A DNA stretch of 64,000 nt from JBOGXA01 sp050694175. GTDB taxonomy: Bacteria; Actinomycetota; CADDZG01; WHSQ01. Within the stretch, counting starts at the first letter, position 1. Every line of letters begins with the position of its first letter. Positions 33,317 to 42,145 of this stretch are shown here, piece after piece. A program made the translations under genes and the position numbers. The notes under the pieces are model-generated. The model was not told where the DNA came from and did no database searches. It saw only the letters and a list, made by a program, of their open reading frames with translations. The stretch is taken from positions 92,379 through 156,378 of the forward strand of contig JBOGXA010000006.1 of NCBI GenBank assembly GCA_050694175.1. The letters run 5' to 3'.

Positions 33317-34156
33317 ATGACCGGAAAGCTCGTCTTGTGTGGCACTCCTATTGGGAACCTCGAGGACCTGTCCCCGCGCGCTGTTCGCGTTCTTGAGTCG
33401 GCGGACGTCGTCGCCTGCGAGGACACCCGTCGCACGCGCAAGCTGCTGAGCCACTTTGGGGTGCGGCCGCGCTCACTGATTACGTACCACGAGGGCAACG
33501 AGCGGCGAAGGGCGCAAGACCTTGCCGGCCGCATCGCCGGCGGGATGACGATCGTGCTCGTCTCGGACGCTGGAATGCCCGGCCTGTCCGACCCCGGTTA
33601 CCGCCTCGTGTCCGCGTGCATCGAGGCCGGTGTCGACGTGGAGGTCGTTCCCGGTCCGTCCGCGGCCGTGACCGCACTGGCCGTATCCGGTCTCCCGCCG
33701 GCCAGGTTCGTTTTTGAGGGGTTCCTTCCGCGCAAGCGGGGTGACAGACGAAGGCGCCTTGACGAGCTCGCCCCGGAAACCCGCACCCTCGTGTTCTATG
33801 AATCACCGCACCGGATCGAGCCTTGCCTGGAGGACCTTGTTGATCGTCTCGGTGATCGGCCGGCCTGCCTCGCGCGGGAGCTTACGAAGATGTACGAAGA
33901 GATCCGGCGCGGATCGTTGACTCGTCTACTCGATTCCGTGCGTGAGGACCCCGTCCGAGGGGAGATCGTCGTTGTGGTTGGGGGTGCCGTCGGCGCACAC
34001 AAGAGCGAGCCGGAATCACCAGAGCTCGCCCGGCGCGCCCGCCGGCTGATGGACGGGGGACTTGGACGCAAGGAGGCGCTTGCCCGCGTGGCGCGCGACG
34101 CAGGGGTTCCGAAGAGAAAGGTATTCGACGCGCTGCTCGACGTTGCGGAGGATTAG
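33317..34156 (+). CDS. rsmI: 16S rRNA (cytidine-1402-2'-O)-methyltransferase RsmI
   Basis: 279 aa SAM-dependent methyltransferase of the tetrapyrrole-methylase fold. Motifs: LVLCGTPIGNLEDLSPRAV, VVACEDTRRTRKLL, SYHEGNE-type ITYHEGNERR, VSDAGMPGLSDPGYRLV and EVVPGPSAAVTALAVSGL, which mark RsmI. It 2'-O-methylates C1402 of 16S rRNA in the decoding centre, tuning start-codon choice. ATG 33317 (MTGKLVLCG) matches the known N-terminus. Upstream is divergent from pmt. The downstream abrB gene converges 8 nt after its stop. Confidence 0.95.
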   Translation: MTGKLVLCGTPIGNLEDLSPRAVRVLESADVVACEDTRRTRKLLSHFGVRPRSLITYHEGNERRRAQDLAGRIAGGMTIVLVSDAGMPGLSDPGYRLVSACIEAGVDVEVVPGPSAAVTALAVSGLPPARFVFEGFLPRKRGDRRRRLDELAPETRTLVFYESPHRIEPCLEDLVDRLGDRPACLARELTKMYEEIRRGSLTRLLDSVREDPVRGEIVVVVGGAVGAHKSEPESPELARRARRLMDGGLGRKEALARVARDAGVPKRKVFDALLDVAED

Positions 34157-34163
34157 GTAAGGC

Positions 34164-34454
34164 TCAACCGGGGGCCGTCGTCGTCTCGTCGGGCAGACGG
34201 ACCTCCACGTGTCCCTTCTGGCCGAGCTCACCCGCGCAGCGTTCGCACACGCGGCGTCCCTTGTATTCGATCGTGGGGTTCTCCGCGGAACAGAACAGAC
34301 AGACGTCGCGCCGCTTCTGGAGGATGACGCGCTCGCCTTCGACGCTGATGTCGAGCTCGTCGCCCTCATGGATCCCAAAGACCCTGCGGATCTCAGACGG
34401 CAGGACGATGCGACCCAACTCGTCTATCTTGCGGACCACGCCGGTTGACTTCAT
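34164..34454 (-). CDS. AbrB/SpoVT-type transition-state regulator with zinc-finger-like tail
   Basis: 96 aa. N-terminal swapped-hairpin DNA-binding domain about 1-47: MKSTGVVRKIDELGRIVLPS, as in Bacillus AbrB and MazE-type proteins. A second part carries Cys52, Cys55, Cys70 and Cys73 (CLFC then CERC), a likely zinc ribbon not seen in classic AbrB. A helical tail with acidic end follows. It would act as a dimer or tetramer regulator of genes in growth transition. ATG 34454 was chosen: GGGGAG is 8 nt upstream. The upstream 150-nt region shared with metG is probably its control site. Confidence 0.85.
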   Translation of the reverse strand: MKSTGVVRKIDELGRIVLPSEIRRVFGIHEGDELDISVEGERVILQKRRDVCLFCSAENPTIEYKGRRVCERCAGELGQKGHVEVRLPDETTTAPG

Positions 34455-34666
34455 CGGGTCGCTCCCCTTCACCGTGAACTGGTAACTACTGTCATTATCC
34501 CTGCTCACTCTACGTAGTCAAACTTCAACCGGGCCATTCTGACCCCCCGATTGGGTAATTCTGGCTGCGCCCAGGTCGTCGCCAGCGACCTGGGAAGATG
34601 GTACGCGCGCCGAGGGCAGCGGGCCCGGCAAACGGCGCAGAAAGAGAATCGAAGGGAAAAAAGGAG

Positions 34667-36247
34667 ATGAGCTCAGGAAGGGAATCGGTGGTCCCCGCTG
34701 ACGGCGGTGTCTTCTACATCACCACACCGATCTACTACGTCAACGACGCCCCCCATCTCGGCCACGCCTACACCACCGTGGCGGCCGACTTCGTCGCCCG
34801 GTTCAGGCGCCTGCAGGGGCGCCGGGTGCACTTTCTGACGGGGACCGACGAACACGGGCAGAAAGTGCTGAGAACGGCGGAGTCCAGGGGACTAGCACCG
34901 AAGGAATGGACGGACCAGATCGTTCCCCGGTGGACGGAGGCGTGGAAGGCGCTCGATATAAGCAACGACGACTTCATCCGTACCACCGAGCCACGACACG
35001 AGGAGCCGGTTGGGACATTCTTTGCGGCCCTCCACGACAGGGGCGACGTCTATCTCGGCACGTACGAAGGCCTTTACTGCGTGGGATGCGAGGCGTTCAA
35101 GTCCCCCGACGAGCTGGTGGATGGCAAGTGTCCGCTACACGGCACCGAGCCGGATGTCGTCAAGGAAGACAACTACTTCTTCCGGCTCTCTAAGTACGCG
35201 GACGCTCTTATCGAACGGTTCGAGACCGATCATCGGTCGATCATGCCGGAGTCGCGACGCAACGAGGTGCTCGGGAAGCTGAAGCAGGGGCTTGATGACC
35301 TTTCTGTGTCGCGCGTCAGCTTCGACTGGGGCGTTCCGGTGCCGTGGGATCCGGAGCACGTCATCTATGTGTGGATCGACGCGCTCCAGAACTACATAAC
35401 CGCGATCGGATACGGCTCCGATCCGGATCGCTTCAACCGAATCTGGCCGGCGGATATTCATTTCATGGCTAAGGACATCCTGTGGTTCCACACCGTCATC
35501 TGGCAGGCGATGCTCATGGCCCTCGACATGCCCTTGCCACGCACCGTTTTCGCGCACGGTTACCTCCAGGTCGGAGGCGAGAAGATGTCCAAGTCAAAGC
35601 TCACGGGAATCTCTCCTTCGGACCTGACCGAGACGTTCGGCTCGGACGGCTACCGCTACTACTTCATGAGGGAGATCTCCTTCGGTCTCGATGGCGAATT
35701 CTCGTGGGAGGCAATGGTTGCGCGCTATAACTCGGACTTGGCCAACGACTTCGGCAACCTCGCGCAAAGGGTGACTTCCATGATCGGTCGATACCTGGAC
35801 GGGCTGATACCGGCCCCTCCGACCGACGCCGAGTTTACGGACGGAGAGCGGAGCCTGATCGAGACTCAGCGAACGGCCTTTTCTTCGATGGAGCGGGCAA
35901 TCGACGACATGGCGCTCCACGAGGCGCTCAGGCACGCATGGATCTTCGTCCGAAGGGCAAACGCCTACGTCGAGGAGGTGGCCCCCTGGGCCCTGGCCAA
36001 AGACGAATCGCGCAGGCGTTACCTCGAGATCGTTTTGTATCAGCTCGCCGATTCGCTGCGGTTGATGGCGCTGATGGTGGCGCCCATAATGCCCCGCGCC
36101 GCCCAGGAGTTGTGGTCGCGTTTGGGCTTGTCCGGCGCCGTCGACGACATGACCTACGAGAAGCACCTCGGCTGGGGTGCGCTCCCCGAGGCAACGAGGG
36201 TGACGGTCGGGCCGCCGTTGTTCCCGCGTCTCGAGGAGCCGGCGTAG
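34667..36247 (+). CDS. metG: Methionyl-tRNA synthetase
   Basis: About 526 aa. HIGH motif variant HLGHAYTTVAADF, the zinc-binding segment CVGCEAFKSPDE and C-P-L-H, the KMSKSKLTG signature, and the tRNA-anticodon-binding domain at the C-terminus (SDLANDFGNLAQRVTSMI). It charges tRNA with methionine. No C-terminal EMAPII-type tail is present. The start is not sure: ATG 34667 has AAGGAG touching it, too close to work, while GTG 34688 (VVPADGG) has AGGAAGGGA at normal distance. The neighbour tatD starts 8 nt downstream. Same order as Mtb metS-tatD. Confidence 0.95.
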   Translation: MSSGRESVVPADGGVFYITTPIYYVNDAPHLGHAYTTVAADFVARFRRLQGRRVHFLTGTDEHGQKVLRTAESRGLAPKEWTDQIVPRWTEAWKALDISNDDFIRTTEPRHEEPVGTFFAALHDRGDVYLGTYEGLYCVGCEAFKSPDELVDGKCPLHGTEPDVVKEDNYFFRLSKYADALIERFETDHRSIMPESRRNEVLGKLKQGLDDLSVSRVSFDWGVPVPWDPEHVIYVWIDALQNYITAIGYGSDPDRFNRIWPADIHFMAKDILWFHTVIWQAMLMALDMPLPRTVFAHGYLQVGGEKMSKSKLTGISPSDLTETFGSDGYRYYFMREISFGLDGEFSWEAMVARYNSDLANDFGNLAQRVTSMIGRYLDGLIPAPPTDAEFTDGERSLIETQRTAFSSMERAIDDMALHEALRHAWIFVRRANAYVEEVAPWALAKDESRRRYLEIVLYQLADSLRLMALMVAPIMPRAAQELWSRLGLSGAVDDMTYEKHLGWGALPEATRVTVGPPLFPRLEEPA

Positions 36248-36254
36248 CCCGGCA

Positions 36255-37019
36255 GTGGTCTGGTTCGATTCCCACTGTCATCTTCACCTGTGCGCGGACA
36301 ACGATCCCGTCGACGAGATCGTGGCGCGCGCCCGGGAGGCCGGCGTTACAGACATGCTCGTGGTCGGAATCGACCGCGCCTCGAGCGAGACCGCAATCGA
36401 CATTGCGCGGCGACACGACTTGCTTGCGGCCGTCGGCGTGCATCCGAACTCTGCGGATGAGTTCGAAAATTGTGCAGGCGACATCCACCGACTGAGCCGT
36501 ACCGATCGCGTGGCTGCGATAGGGGAGACGGGGCTGGACTTCTACCGAGATTCGACCGCCGAGAGTATTCAACGCCGCGCTTTTCGCGCCCACATTGAGA
36601 TGGCGACCGCCTGCGACAAAGCACTTGTGATCCACACCCGCGAGTCCGTCACCGCCGCCCTCGACGATCTCGAGATGGTAGGACCCCCCGACCGTTTCGT
36701 CTTCCATTGCTGGTCGGGAGACTCGGAGCAACTCGAACGGGCGGTGTCGCTGGGCGGGTTCATATCGTTTGCCGGCAACGTCTCCTTCAAGAATGCGGCC
36801 AGGCTGCGCGCGCTGGCGGCCGCCGTTCCCGGAGAGCGCCTACTGATCGAGACCGACTCCCCCTTCCTGTCGCCCGAGCCCCACCGTGGTCACCGCAATG
36901 AACCGGCGCGCCTGGTACACGTGGGGAAGGCAGTGGCTGACGCGCGCGGGCAGAGCGTCGACGCGATCGCCGACCTCACCCACGCCAACGCACGCCGGTT
37001 ACTCCATCTGAGGTCATGA
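36255..37019 (+). CDS. TatD-family deoxyribonuclease
   Basis: 254 aa amidohydrolase-fold metal nuclease. First metal motif DSHCHLHL (5-12), VVGIDRASSE, VGVHPNSA, the acidic IGETGLDFYRD, VIHTRES, FHCWSGDSEQL, and ETDSPFLSPEPHRGHRNEP. TatD proteins degrade single-stranded or nicked DNA and may work in DNA repair or apoptosis-like DNA breakdown; exact role here is unknown. GTG start at 36255 with an unclear ribosome-binding site. The TGA overlaps the ATG of rsmA (ATGA). In mycobacteria rpfB sits between tatD and rsmA, but there is no room for it here. Confidence 0.93.
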   Translation: MVWFDSHCHLHLCADNDPVDEIVARAREAGVTDMLVVGIDRASSETAIDIARRHDLLAAVGVHPNSADEFENCAGDIHRLSRTDRVAAIGETGLDFYRDSTAESIQRRAFRAHIEMATACDKALVIHTRESVTAALDDLEMVGPPDRFVFHCWSGDSEQLERAVSLGGFISFAGNVSFKNAARLRALAAAVPGERLLIETDSPFLSPEPHRGHRNEPARLVHVGKAVADARGQSVDAIADLTHANARRLLHLRS

Positions 37020-37840
37020 CCGACACCACGCTGGGGGCCCGGCGACTGCGCGAGCTGCTGGACGAGCACGGCATTGTTCCGCGCAAGGAACTGGGGCAGA
37101 ACTTCGTAATCGACCCCAACACGATCGTCAAGATGGTCGACTTGGCCCAAGTCGGTCCGGACGACCACATTGTGGAGATCGGAGCGGGTGCGGGGTCCTT
37201 GACCCTTGTCCTGGCTAACCGCGCCTCTCGCGTCACCGCGGTCGAGTTCGACCGCGCACTGATTGCGGTCCTGACCGACGTGATCGCCGATTGCAACAAC
37301 GTCGCAGTGATCCAGGCGGACGCCTTACGACTTGATATCGGGACTATCGGCGCGACCGCTCTTGTCGGGAACCTTCCCTACAACATCGCCGCAACGGTTG
37401 TTATAGGCGCCCTCGAGGACGCAAGCCAGGTGCGAACTCTCACGGTGATGACGCAGCGGGAGGTGGGTGAGCGACTCGCGGCATCGCCGGGATCCAAGAG
37501 CTATGGAGCAACCAGTGTGCTTGTCGCCTACTTTGGCGAGGCCCGTGTCGCCGCGCGCGTGTCGCGTCGCGCTTTTTATCCCGAACCGAATGTCGACTCC
37601 GTGATCGTGCGGATCGTGCGGCACGCGATTACGCCGGCGATCGCATACGGCAGGTTTCGAGAAGTGGTGAAGACGACGTTCTCGCAGCGAAGAAAGATGG
37701 TGCGCAACACGCTTGCCGGGATCACGGGTTCGGCAGCCGAAGCGGAAGCGGTGCTCGCCCGTGCGGGCATCCCGGCCGGCGCGCGCCCCGAGGAGCTCGG
37801 TTTCGAGGGCTTCGCCGCCGTGGCCGCGGAACTCTCGTGA
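37016..37840 (+). CDS. rsmA: 16S rRNA dimethyladenosine transferase
   Basis: 274 aa RsmA/KsgA, which dimethylates A1518 and A1519 of 16S rRNA late in 30S assembly. Visible: RKELGQNFVIDPNTIVKMVD, SAM-binding VEIGAGAGSLTLVLA, VEFDRALIAVL, the catalytic NLPYNIAATVV, and VMTQREVGERLAASPGSKSYG. The C-terminal helical domain ends with EELGFEGFAAVAAEL. The stop overlaps the GTG of ispE. Starts with the ATGA overlap from tatD. Length normal. Confidence 0.96.
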   Translation: MTDTTLGARRLRELLDEHGIVPRKELGQNFVIDPNTIVKMVDLAQVGPDDHIVEIGAGAGSLTLVLANRASRVTAVEFDRALIAVLTDVIADCNNVAVIQADALRLDIGTIGATALVGNLPYNIAATVVIGALEDASQVRTLTVMTQREVGERLAASPGSKSYGATSVLVAYFGEARVAARVSRRAFYPEPNVDSVIVRIVRHAITPAIAYGRFREVVKTTFSQRRKMVRNTLAGITGSAAEAEAVLARAGIPAGARPEELGFEGFAAVAAELS

Positions 37841-38736
37841 GCGAAGCGCGCGAGCTGCATCTGCGAGCCCCTGCAAAGTTGAATCTGTTCCTTCGCGTGC
37901 TGGGTCGCAGGTCCGACGGCTACCACGACATCGAGACGGTCTTTCACGGGATCACCCTCGCCGATGATCTGACCGTGACCGCGACCCTTTCCGGTTCGGT
38001 CACCGTCCAGATGTCCCACCCCGAAGGGCTTCCGGCCGCCGTCCCCACCACGGAAGACAACCTCGCGTACGTTGCGGCCCGCGCCCTTGCGGCTCGGTCG
38101 GGGATGGATGTCGGGGCGGAGATCCGGATAACCAAGAGGATCCCGCTCGGCGCGGGGCTCGGGGGCGGCAGTTCCGACGCGGCCGGAGCTCTCGTCGCCC
38201 TGAACACGCTGTGGGGGACGGGGCTCGACGCAGCCGGGCTCATGGACGTCGCCCGCGATGTCGGCAGCGACGTGCCGTACTTCCTGGTCGGTGGATCCGC
38301 AACGGGCACGGGGCGAGGCGAGGTCGTTCGTCCCCTCACGGCCGACGCCGGACTGTGGTTCGTGCTGGGGATCTCGACCGCTCCACTCAGCACCGCCGAG
38401 GTCTACGAGCGGTGGTCGACGAACCCGTCCACCGGGCGGCCCGGGCTACCGGACATGATCGAGGCCGTGGGGGCCGGAGATCCCGCTCTAGTCGGCGCGC
38501 GCGTCCACAACGATCTGGAGCCCGCCGCCTGCGGGCTCCGCCCCGAGCTCGGAGACGCCACGACCGCGATGGCGGCGGCCGGCGCCCTCGGTGCACGCGT
38601 GAGCGGGTCGGGGCCCACGGTATTCGGAGTCGCGGCAAGCCGGGCGCACGCAGAGGAGGTCGCCGGCCGGGTGGCACCGTCGTTCGACGCCGTCGAGATC
38701 GTGCGTTCGGCCCCCCGTTGGAGCGACAACACGTGA
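37837..38736 (+). CDS. ispE: 4-diphosphocytidyl-2-C-methyl-D-erythritol kinase
   Basis: 299 aa GHMP kinase of the non-mevalonate isoprenoid pathway. Motif 1 is LRAPAKLNLFLRVLGRR, motif 2 the glycine-rich LGAGLGGGSSDAAGALVALN (ATP-binding), motif 3 ARVSGSGPTVFGVA. It phosphorylates the 2-hydroxyl of CDP-methylerythritol. GTG start overlaps rsmA stop in GTGA. tRNA-Gln begins 42 nt downstream. Order rsmA-ispE matches Mtb Rv1010-Rv1011. Confidence 0.95.
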   Translation: MSEARELHLRAPAKLNLFLRVLGRRSDGYHDIETVFHGITLADDLTVTATLSGSVTVQMSHPEGLPAAVPTTEDNLAYVAARALAARSGMDVGAEIRITKRIPLGAGLGGGSSDAAGALVALNTLWGTGLDAAGLMDVARDVGSDVPYFLVGGSATGTGRGEVVRPLTADAGLWFVLGISTAPLSTAEVYERWSTNPSTGRPGLPDMIEAVGAGDPALVGARVHNDLEPAACGLRPELGDATTAMAAAGALGARVSGSGPTVFGVAASRAHAEEVAGRVAPSFDAVEIVRSAPRWSDNT

Positions 38737-38778
38737 GGCGGGCTCGGGGCACATGAGCACTAAACTCGCGGCCTTGCA

Positions 38779-38850
38779 TGCCCCGTGGGGTAAGTGGCAG
38801 CCCGAGGGATTTTGGATCCCTAAGTCCTGGTTCGAGTCCAGGCGGGGCAG
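38779..38850 (+). tRNA. tRNA-Gln (anticodon TTG)
   Basis: A 72-nt cloverleaf. Acceptor TGCCCCG pairs with CGGGGCA; the 5' T opening is typical of tRNA-Gln. The anticodon stem AGGGA/TCCCT holds the loop TTTTGGA, so the anticodon is TTG (reads CAA). T arm is CCTGG-TTCGAGT-CCAGG. Discriminator G. CCA is not encoded. Confidence 0.95.
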
Positions 38851-38895
38851 CACGGACTGCCGGGTAGTGTGCCCGGCGTGACGAAGGAAGGTGCT

Positions 38896-40284
38896 GTGCC
38901 GGACAGAACTGCCGCCATCGTCCTGGCCGCCGGCGATGGGAAGCGACTCAAATCCAAGCTACCGAAAGTCCTTCACCAGGCGGCGGGACGGTCGCTGCTG
39001 GCGCACGTGCTGGCAGCCATCCGACCGCTTGGTCTCGACCAGGCGGTCGTCGTCGCGTCGGGCCGCGTCGAAGCGATCCGTGACCGGGTCGTCGAGGAGG
39101 GGGTTGATGAGGGCGTCGAGTTTGCGGTGCAGGACCCACCGCGCGGCACAGGAGAGGCCACCAGGATAGGGCTCGACGCGGTGAGATCAGAGGACGCCAC
39201 CATCCTCGTCGTGCCCGGCGACACCCCTCTACTCGAAACCGACACACTTTTTCGTCTGATCTCGGTGCATCGAGCGTCCCAGGCCGCGGCCACCCTGCTC
39301 ACGGCGGTGGTGCATGAGCCCGCCGGGTACGGTCGCATCGTGCGATCGTCGGGCAGCGAGGTGGAGCGAATCGTCGAGGATCATGACGCGAGCCCCGAGG
39401 AGAGGCGGACCCACGAGATCAATGCCGGGGTATTCGTCTTCGACGGTGCCCAGATCGGCAGGCTGCTGGACAAGATCGACTGCGACAACTCCCAGGGCGA
39501 GTACTACCTCACCGACGTCATCGAGCTGCTGCGGAAAGAGGACCGGCGCGTGGTCGCCGTCGAGACGGAGGCAGAGGAGGTCAGCGGGGTCAACAGTCGA
39601 TCCCAGCTCGCCTATGTCTCGGGCCTGCTGCGGCATCGGGTGTGCGAGCGGTGGATGGCGGAAGGAGTTTCCATCGTCGACCCTCGTACGACCTACATCG
39701 ACACCACCGTCGCGATCGAGGGCGACGCAGTCATCCATCCGTTCACCTTCCTCGAGGGCACAACGAAGGTCGCCGAGGGAGCCGAGATCGGCCCCCAGGC
39801 CCGGATCGTAGATTCGGAGATCGGGCCGGGTGCGACCGTTTCGTTCGCGGTGGTGGTGGGATCGGTGGTCGGGCCTCGAGCCTCCGTTGGGCCCTTCGCT
39901 TCCCTGCGGCCGGGAAACGTGCTGAAGAGGGGTGCCAAGATCGGTACCTTCGTCGAGGCCAAGCAGTCGACGATCGGCGAGGACAGCAAAGCCGGCCATC
40001 TCGCCTACCTCGGCGACGCGGAAGTGGGGTCGGGAGTGAACATCGGAGCCGGGACGATCACCTGCAACTGGGACGGTCGCGACAAGCACAAGACCGAGAT
40101 CGACGACGATGCGTATATCTCGTCGGACACGATGCTGGTAGCGCCGGTTCGCGTGGGAAAGCGCGCCGCGACCGGGGCGGGATCGGTCGTCCGGGACGAC
40201 GTCCCCGACGATGCCCTCGCCGTTGGGGTGCCGGCCCGGATTATCGAGGGCAAAGGAAACCGCATGAGGCGATCCCAGAAGTGA
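38896..40284 (+). CDS. glmU: Bifunctional N-acetylglucosamine-1-P uridyltransferase / glucosamine-1-P acetyltransferase
   Basis: 462 aa, makes UDP-GlcNAc for the cell wall. N-terminal pyrophosphorylase (1-230): IVLAAGDGKRLKSKLPKVLH; FAVQDPPRGTGEATR; INAGVFVFDG. C-terminal left-handed beta-helix acetyltransferase (about 250-450): hexapeptide repeats such as IGPQARIVDSEIGPGATVS, and the catalytic region KIGTFVEAKQSTIGEDSKAG and GAGTITCNWDGRDKHKTEI. GTG 38896 was chosen because AAGGAAGG is 5 nt upstream; GTG 38869 and 38878 also open the frame. Prs follows 65 nt on. Confidence 0.95.
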   Translation: MPDRTAAIVLAAGDGKRLKSKLPKVLHQAAGRSLLAHVLAAIRPLGLDQAVVVASGRVEAIRDRVVEEGVDEGVEFAVQDPPRGTGEATRIGLDAVRSEDATILVVPGDTPLLETDTLFRLISVHRASQAAATLLTAVVHEPAGYGRIVRSSGSEVERIVEDHDASPEERRTHEINAGVFVFDGAQIGRLLDKIDCDNSQGEYYLTDVIELLRKEDRRVVAVETEAEEVSGVNSRSQLAYVSGLLRHRVCERWMAEGVSIVDPRTTYIDTTVAIEGDAVIHPFTFLEGTTKVAEGAEIGPQARIVDSEIGPGATVSFAVVVGSVVGPRASVGPFASLRPGNVLKRGAKIGTFVEAKQSTIGEDSKAGHLAYLGDAEVGSGVNIGAGTITCNWDGRDKHKTEIDDDAYISSDTMLVAPVRVGKRAATGAGSVVRDDVPDDALAVGVPARIIEGKGNRMRRSQK

Positions 40285-40349
40285 CGGGACGAGCGGGGGT
40301 GCTCGCAATTACACTGACAGAGCCAGGATCGTGACCTAGGAGCCAGATC

Positions 40350-41339
40350 GTGCAGCTACCTACCAACAAGCGGCTGATGATCTTCGCCGGCGTGGGCGAT
40401 CACGCGCTGGCAGAAGAGGTCGCCACCAACCTTGGGATGAAGCTTGGCGATGTTGAACTGTCGTCGTTCGCCAACTCCGAATCCTATGTTCGCTTCAGTG
40501 ATTCGGTTAGAGGTTGCGACGCGTTCGTCATCCAGAGTATCTGCGACCCGGTCGACCACCATGTGATGCAGCAGCTCATCATGATCGATGCTCTCAAACG
40601 CGCGTCGGCCAAGCGTATAACAGCCGTCTGCCCCTTCTACCCATATTCGCGACAGGACCGCAAAGCGCGTGGACGGGAACCGATCACGGCAAAGCTCATG
40701 GCCGACTTCTACGAAGCGGCCGGTGCGGATCGCGTGCTGTCGGTGGATCTGCACACCGGTCAGATCCAGGGTTTCTTCAACGTCCCCTTCGACCACCTCA
40801 CCGCTTTGCCGCTATTGGCCGACTACTTCTCGGGAACGCTTAGCGAAGACTTTGTGATCGTGTCACCGGACTCAGGAGGAGTGCGACAGGCGGACAAGTG
40901 GGTTCAGTACCTCAGCCGCTTCTATCATCTCAATGGTGAGGTGGCCTTTCTTCACAAGCGCCGTCGCCACGACCGCCGCAATGTGACCGAGACCCTTGCG
41001 GTCGTCGGAGATGTAAAGGACCGAGTGTGCGTGATCGTCGACGACATCATCGACACGGCCGGGACGCTCATCGTCGGTTGCGAGGCGTTGCTCGAGGCAG
41101 GCGCGGCCGAGGTCTGTGCGGCCGCGACCCATGCAGTGATGTCGGGCCCGGCCGTCGATCGCATCAAGAACTCTTCGATCCAGCAGGTCGTGGTGACGAA
41201 CACGCTACCGATCCCCTCCGAGAAGGAGCTGGACAAGCTCGTGGTGCTGTCGATAGCACCTACGATCGCCCAGACGATCAAAGCGGTGTTCGAAGAGGGC
41301 TCGGTATCGGAGCTCTTCTACGATCAGAACCAGCCATAG
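40350..41339 (+). CDS. prs: Ribose-phosphate pyrophosphokinase
   Basis: 329 aa, makes PRPP from ribose-5-phosphate and ATP. Class I signatures: SSFANSESYVRFSDSVRG, CPFYPYSRQDRKARGREPIT (ATP loop), DLHTGQIQGFF, and the PRPP-binding VIVDDIIDTAGTLI. GTG start at 40350 (MQLPTNKRLMIFAG) with AGGAG 10 nt upstream. The 86-nt gap to rplY has a good AGGAGG before it. Same glmU-prs-rplY-pth group as in Mtb (Rv1018c-Rv1017c-Rv1015c-Rv1014c). Confidence 0.95.
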   Translation: MQLPTNKRLMIFAGVGDHALAEEVATNLGMKLGDVELSSFANSESYVRFSDSVRGCDAFVIQSICDPVDHHVMQQLIMIDALKRASAKRITAVCPFYPYSRQDRKARGREPITAKLMADFYEAAGADRVLSVDLHTGQIQGFFNVPFDHLTALPLLADYFSGTLSEDFVIVSPDSGGVRQADKWVQYLSRFYHLNGEVAFLHKRRRHDRRNVTETLAVVGDVKDRVCVIVDDIIDTAGTLIVGCEALLEAGAAEVCAAATHAVMSGPAVDRIKNSSIQQVVVTNTLPIPSEKELDKLVVLSIAPTIAQTIKAVFEEGSVSELFYDQNQP

Positions 41340-41425
41340 CGGGGAGCGGCAACTCACGGGCGCGAGTACAACTACTCTGGAGGGCGTCAAACGAATAGGC
41401 GCAGTGGAATCAGGAGGACCATCAG

Positions 41426-42136
41426 ATGGCCGAGGTGAAGCTAAAGGCAGCCAAGCGCGAGTCGACCGGGAAGGGATCGGCCCGCAAAGTCCGGTCGGGC
41501 GGGCGCGTTCCGGCCATCCTCTACGGGAGGGACCTGGACTCGATCGCTGTCGACGTCGACAGGCGGGAGTTCGTGTCCGCACTCCACACTGATGCGGGAA
41601 TGAACGTCCTTCTAGATATCGATGTCGAAGGGCAGTCCATTCTGGCCCTCACGCGCGAGCTTCAGCGCGATCCGGTCAGGGGAACCTTGCTCCACGCAGA
41701 CTTCGTCAAAGTCGATCGCAAGCAGAAGGTAGAGGTCGAGGTCCCGGTGCATCTCGTCGGCGAATCGCCGGGCGCTAAAGAGGGAGGGGTGCTCGAGCAT
41801 CCGCTGTTCGCGGTCAACGTCCGCTGTATCGTGACCAACGTCCCGGAGGCAATCGACGCCGACATCTCGGCCCTGCAGATCGGAGACGTGCTCCGCGTGT
41901 CGGAGCTCGCGGTTCCCGACGAGACCGAGATCCTTAACGACCCGGACACGGTGGTCGCGTCCGTGGCCGCCCCGATCTCCGAGGAGGAGCTGGAGGCGAT
42001 GGAGGCAGAGGCCGGAATCGAGCAGGAGCCGTCGGAGGCCGAGCTCGAGGCTGCGGCCGAGGCAGCCGAGGAAGGGGAGGCACCGGAGGGCGAGGAGCCC
42101 CCACCCTCCGAGAGCGACCAGGCAGCCGAGGAATAG
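41426..42136 (+). CDS. rplY: 50S ribosomal protein L25 (TL5/CTC form)
   Basis: 236 aa. It binds 5S rRNA. The N-terminal domain: LKAAKRESTGKGSARKVRS, GRVPAILYGRDLDSIAVDVD. The long C-terminal domain (GGVLEHPLFAVNVRC; IPREI-like VTNVPEAIDADISALQIGD) marks the larger CTC/TL5 type. A very acidic, repetitive tail rich in Glu and Ala follows (about the last 45 residues), as common in actinobacterial L25. ATG at 41426 with AGGAGG 15 nt upstream. Next gene pth begins 9 nt after the stop. Confidence 0.94.
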   Translation: MAEVKLKAAKRESTGKGSARKVRSGGRVPAILYGRDLDSIAVDVDRREFVSALHTDAGMNVLLDIDVEGQSILALTRELQRDPVRGTLLHADFVKVDRKQKVEVEVPVHLVGESPGAKEGGVLEHPLFAVNVRCIVTNVPEAIDADISALQIGDVLRVSELAVPDETEILNDPDTVVASVAAPISEEELEAMEAEAGIEQEPSEAELEAAAEAAEEGEAPEGEEPPPSESDQAAEE

Positions 42137-42145
42137 GCAGCCTCG

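Noticed and set aside
31682..33454. Long minus-strand frame (590 codons) overlapping pmt in another frame
   Set aside because: Arg/Ser-rich with no helices; the pmt frame has about 10 TM helices and the DETYY motif.
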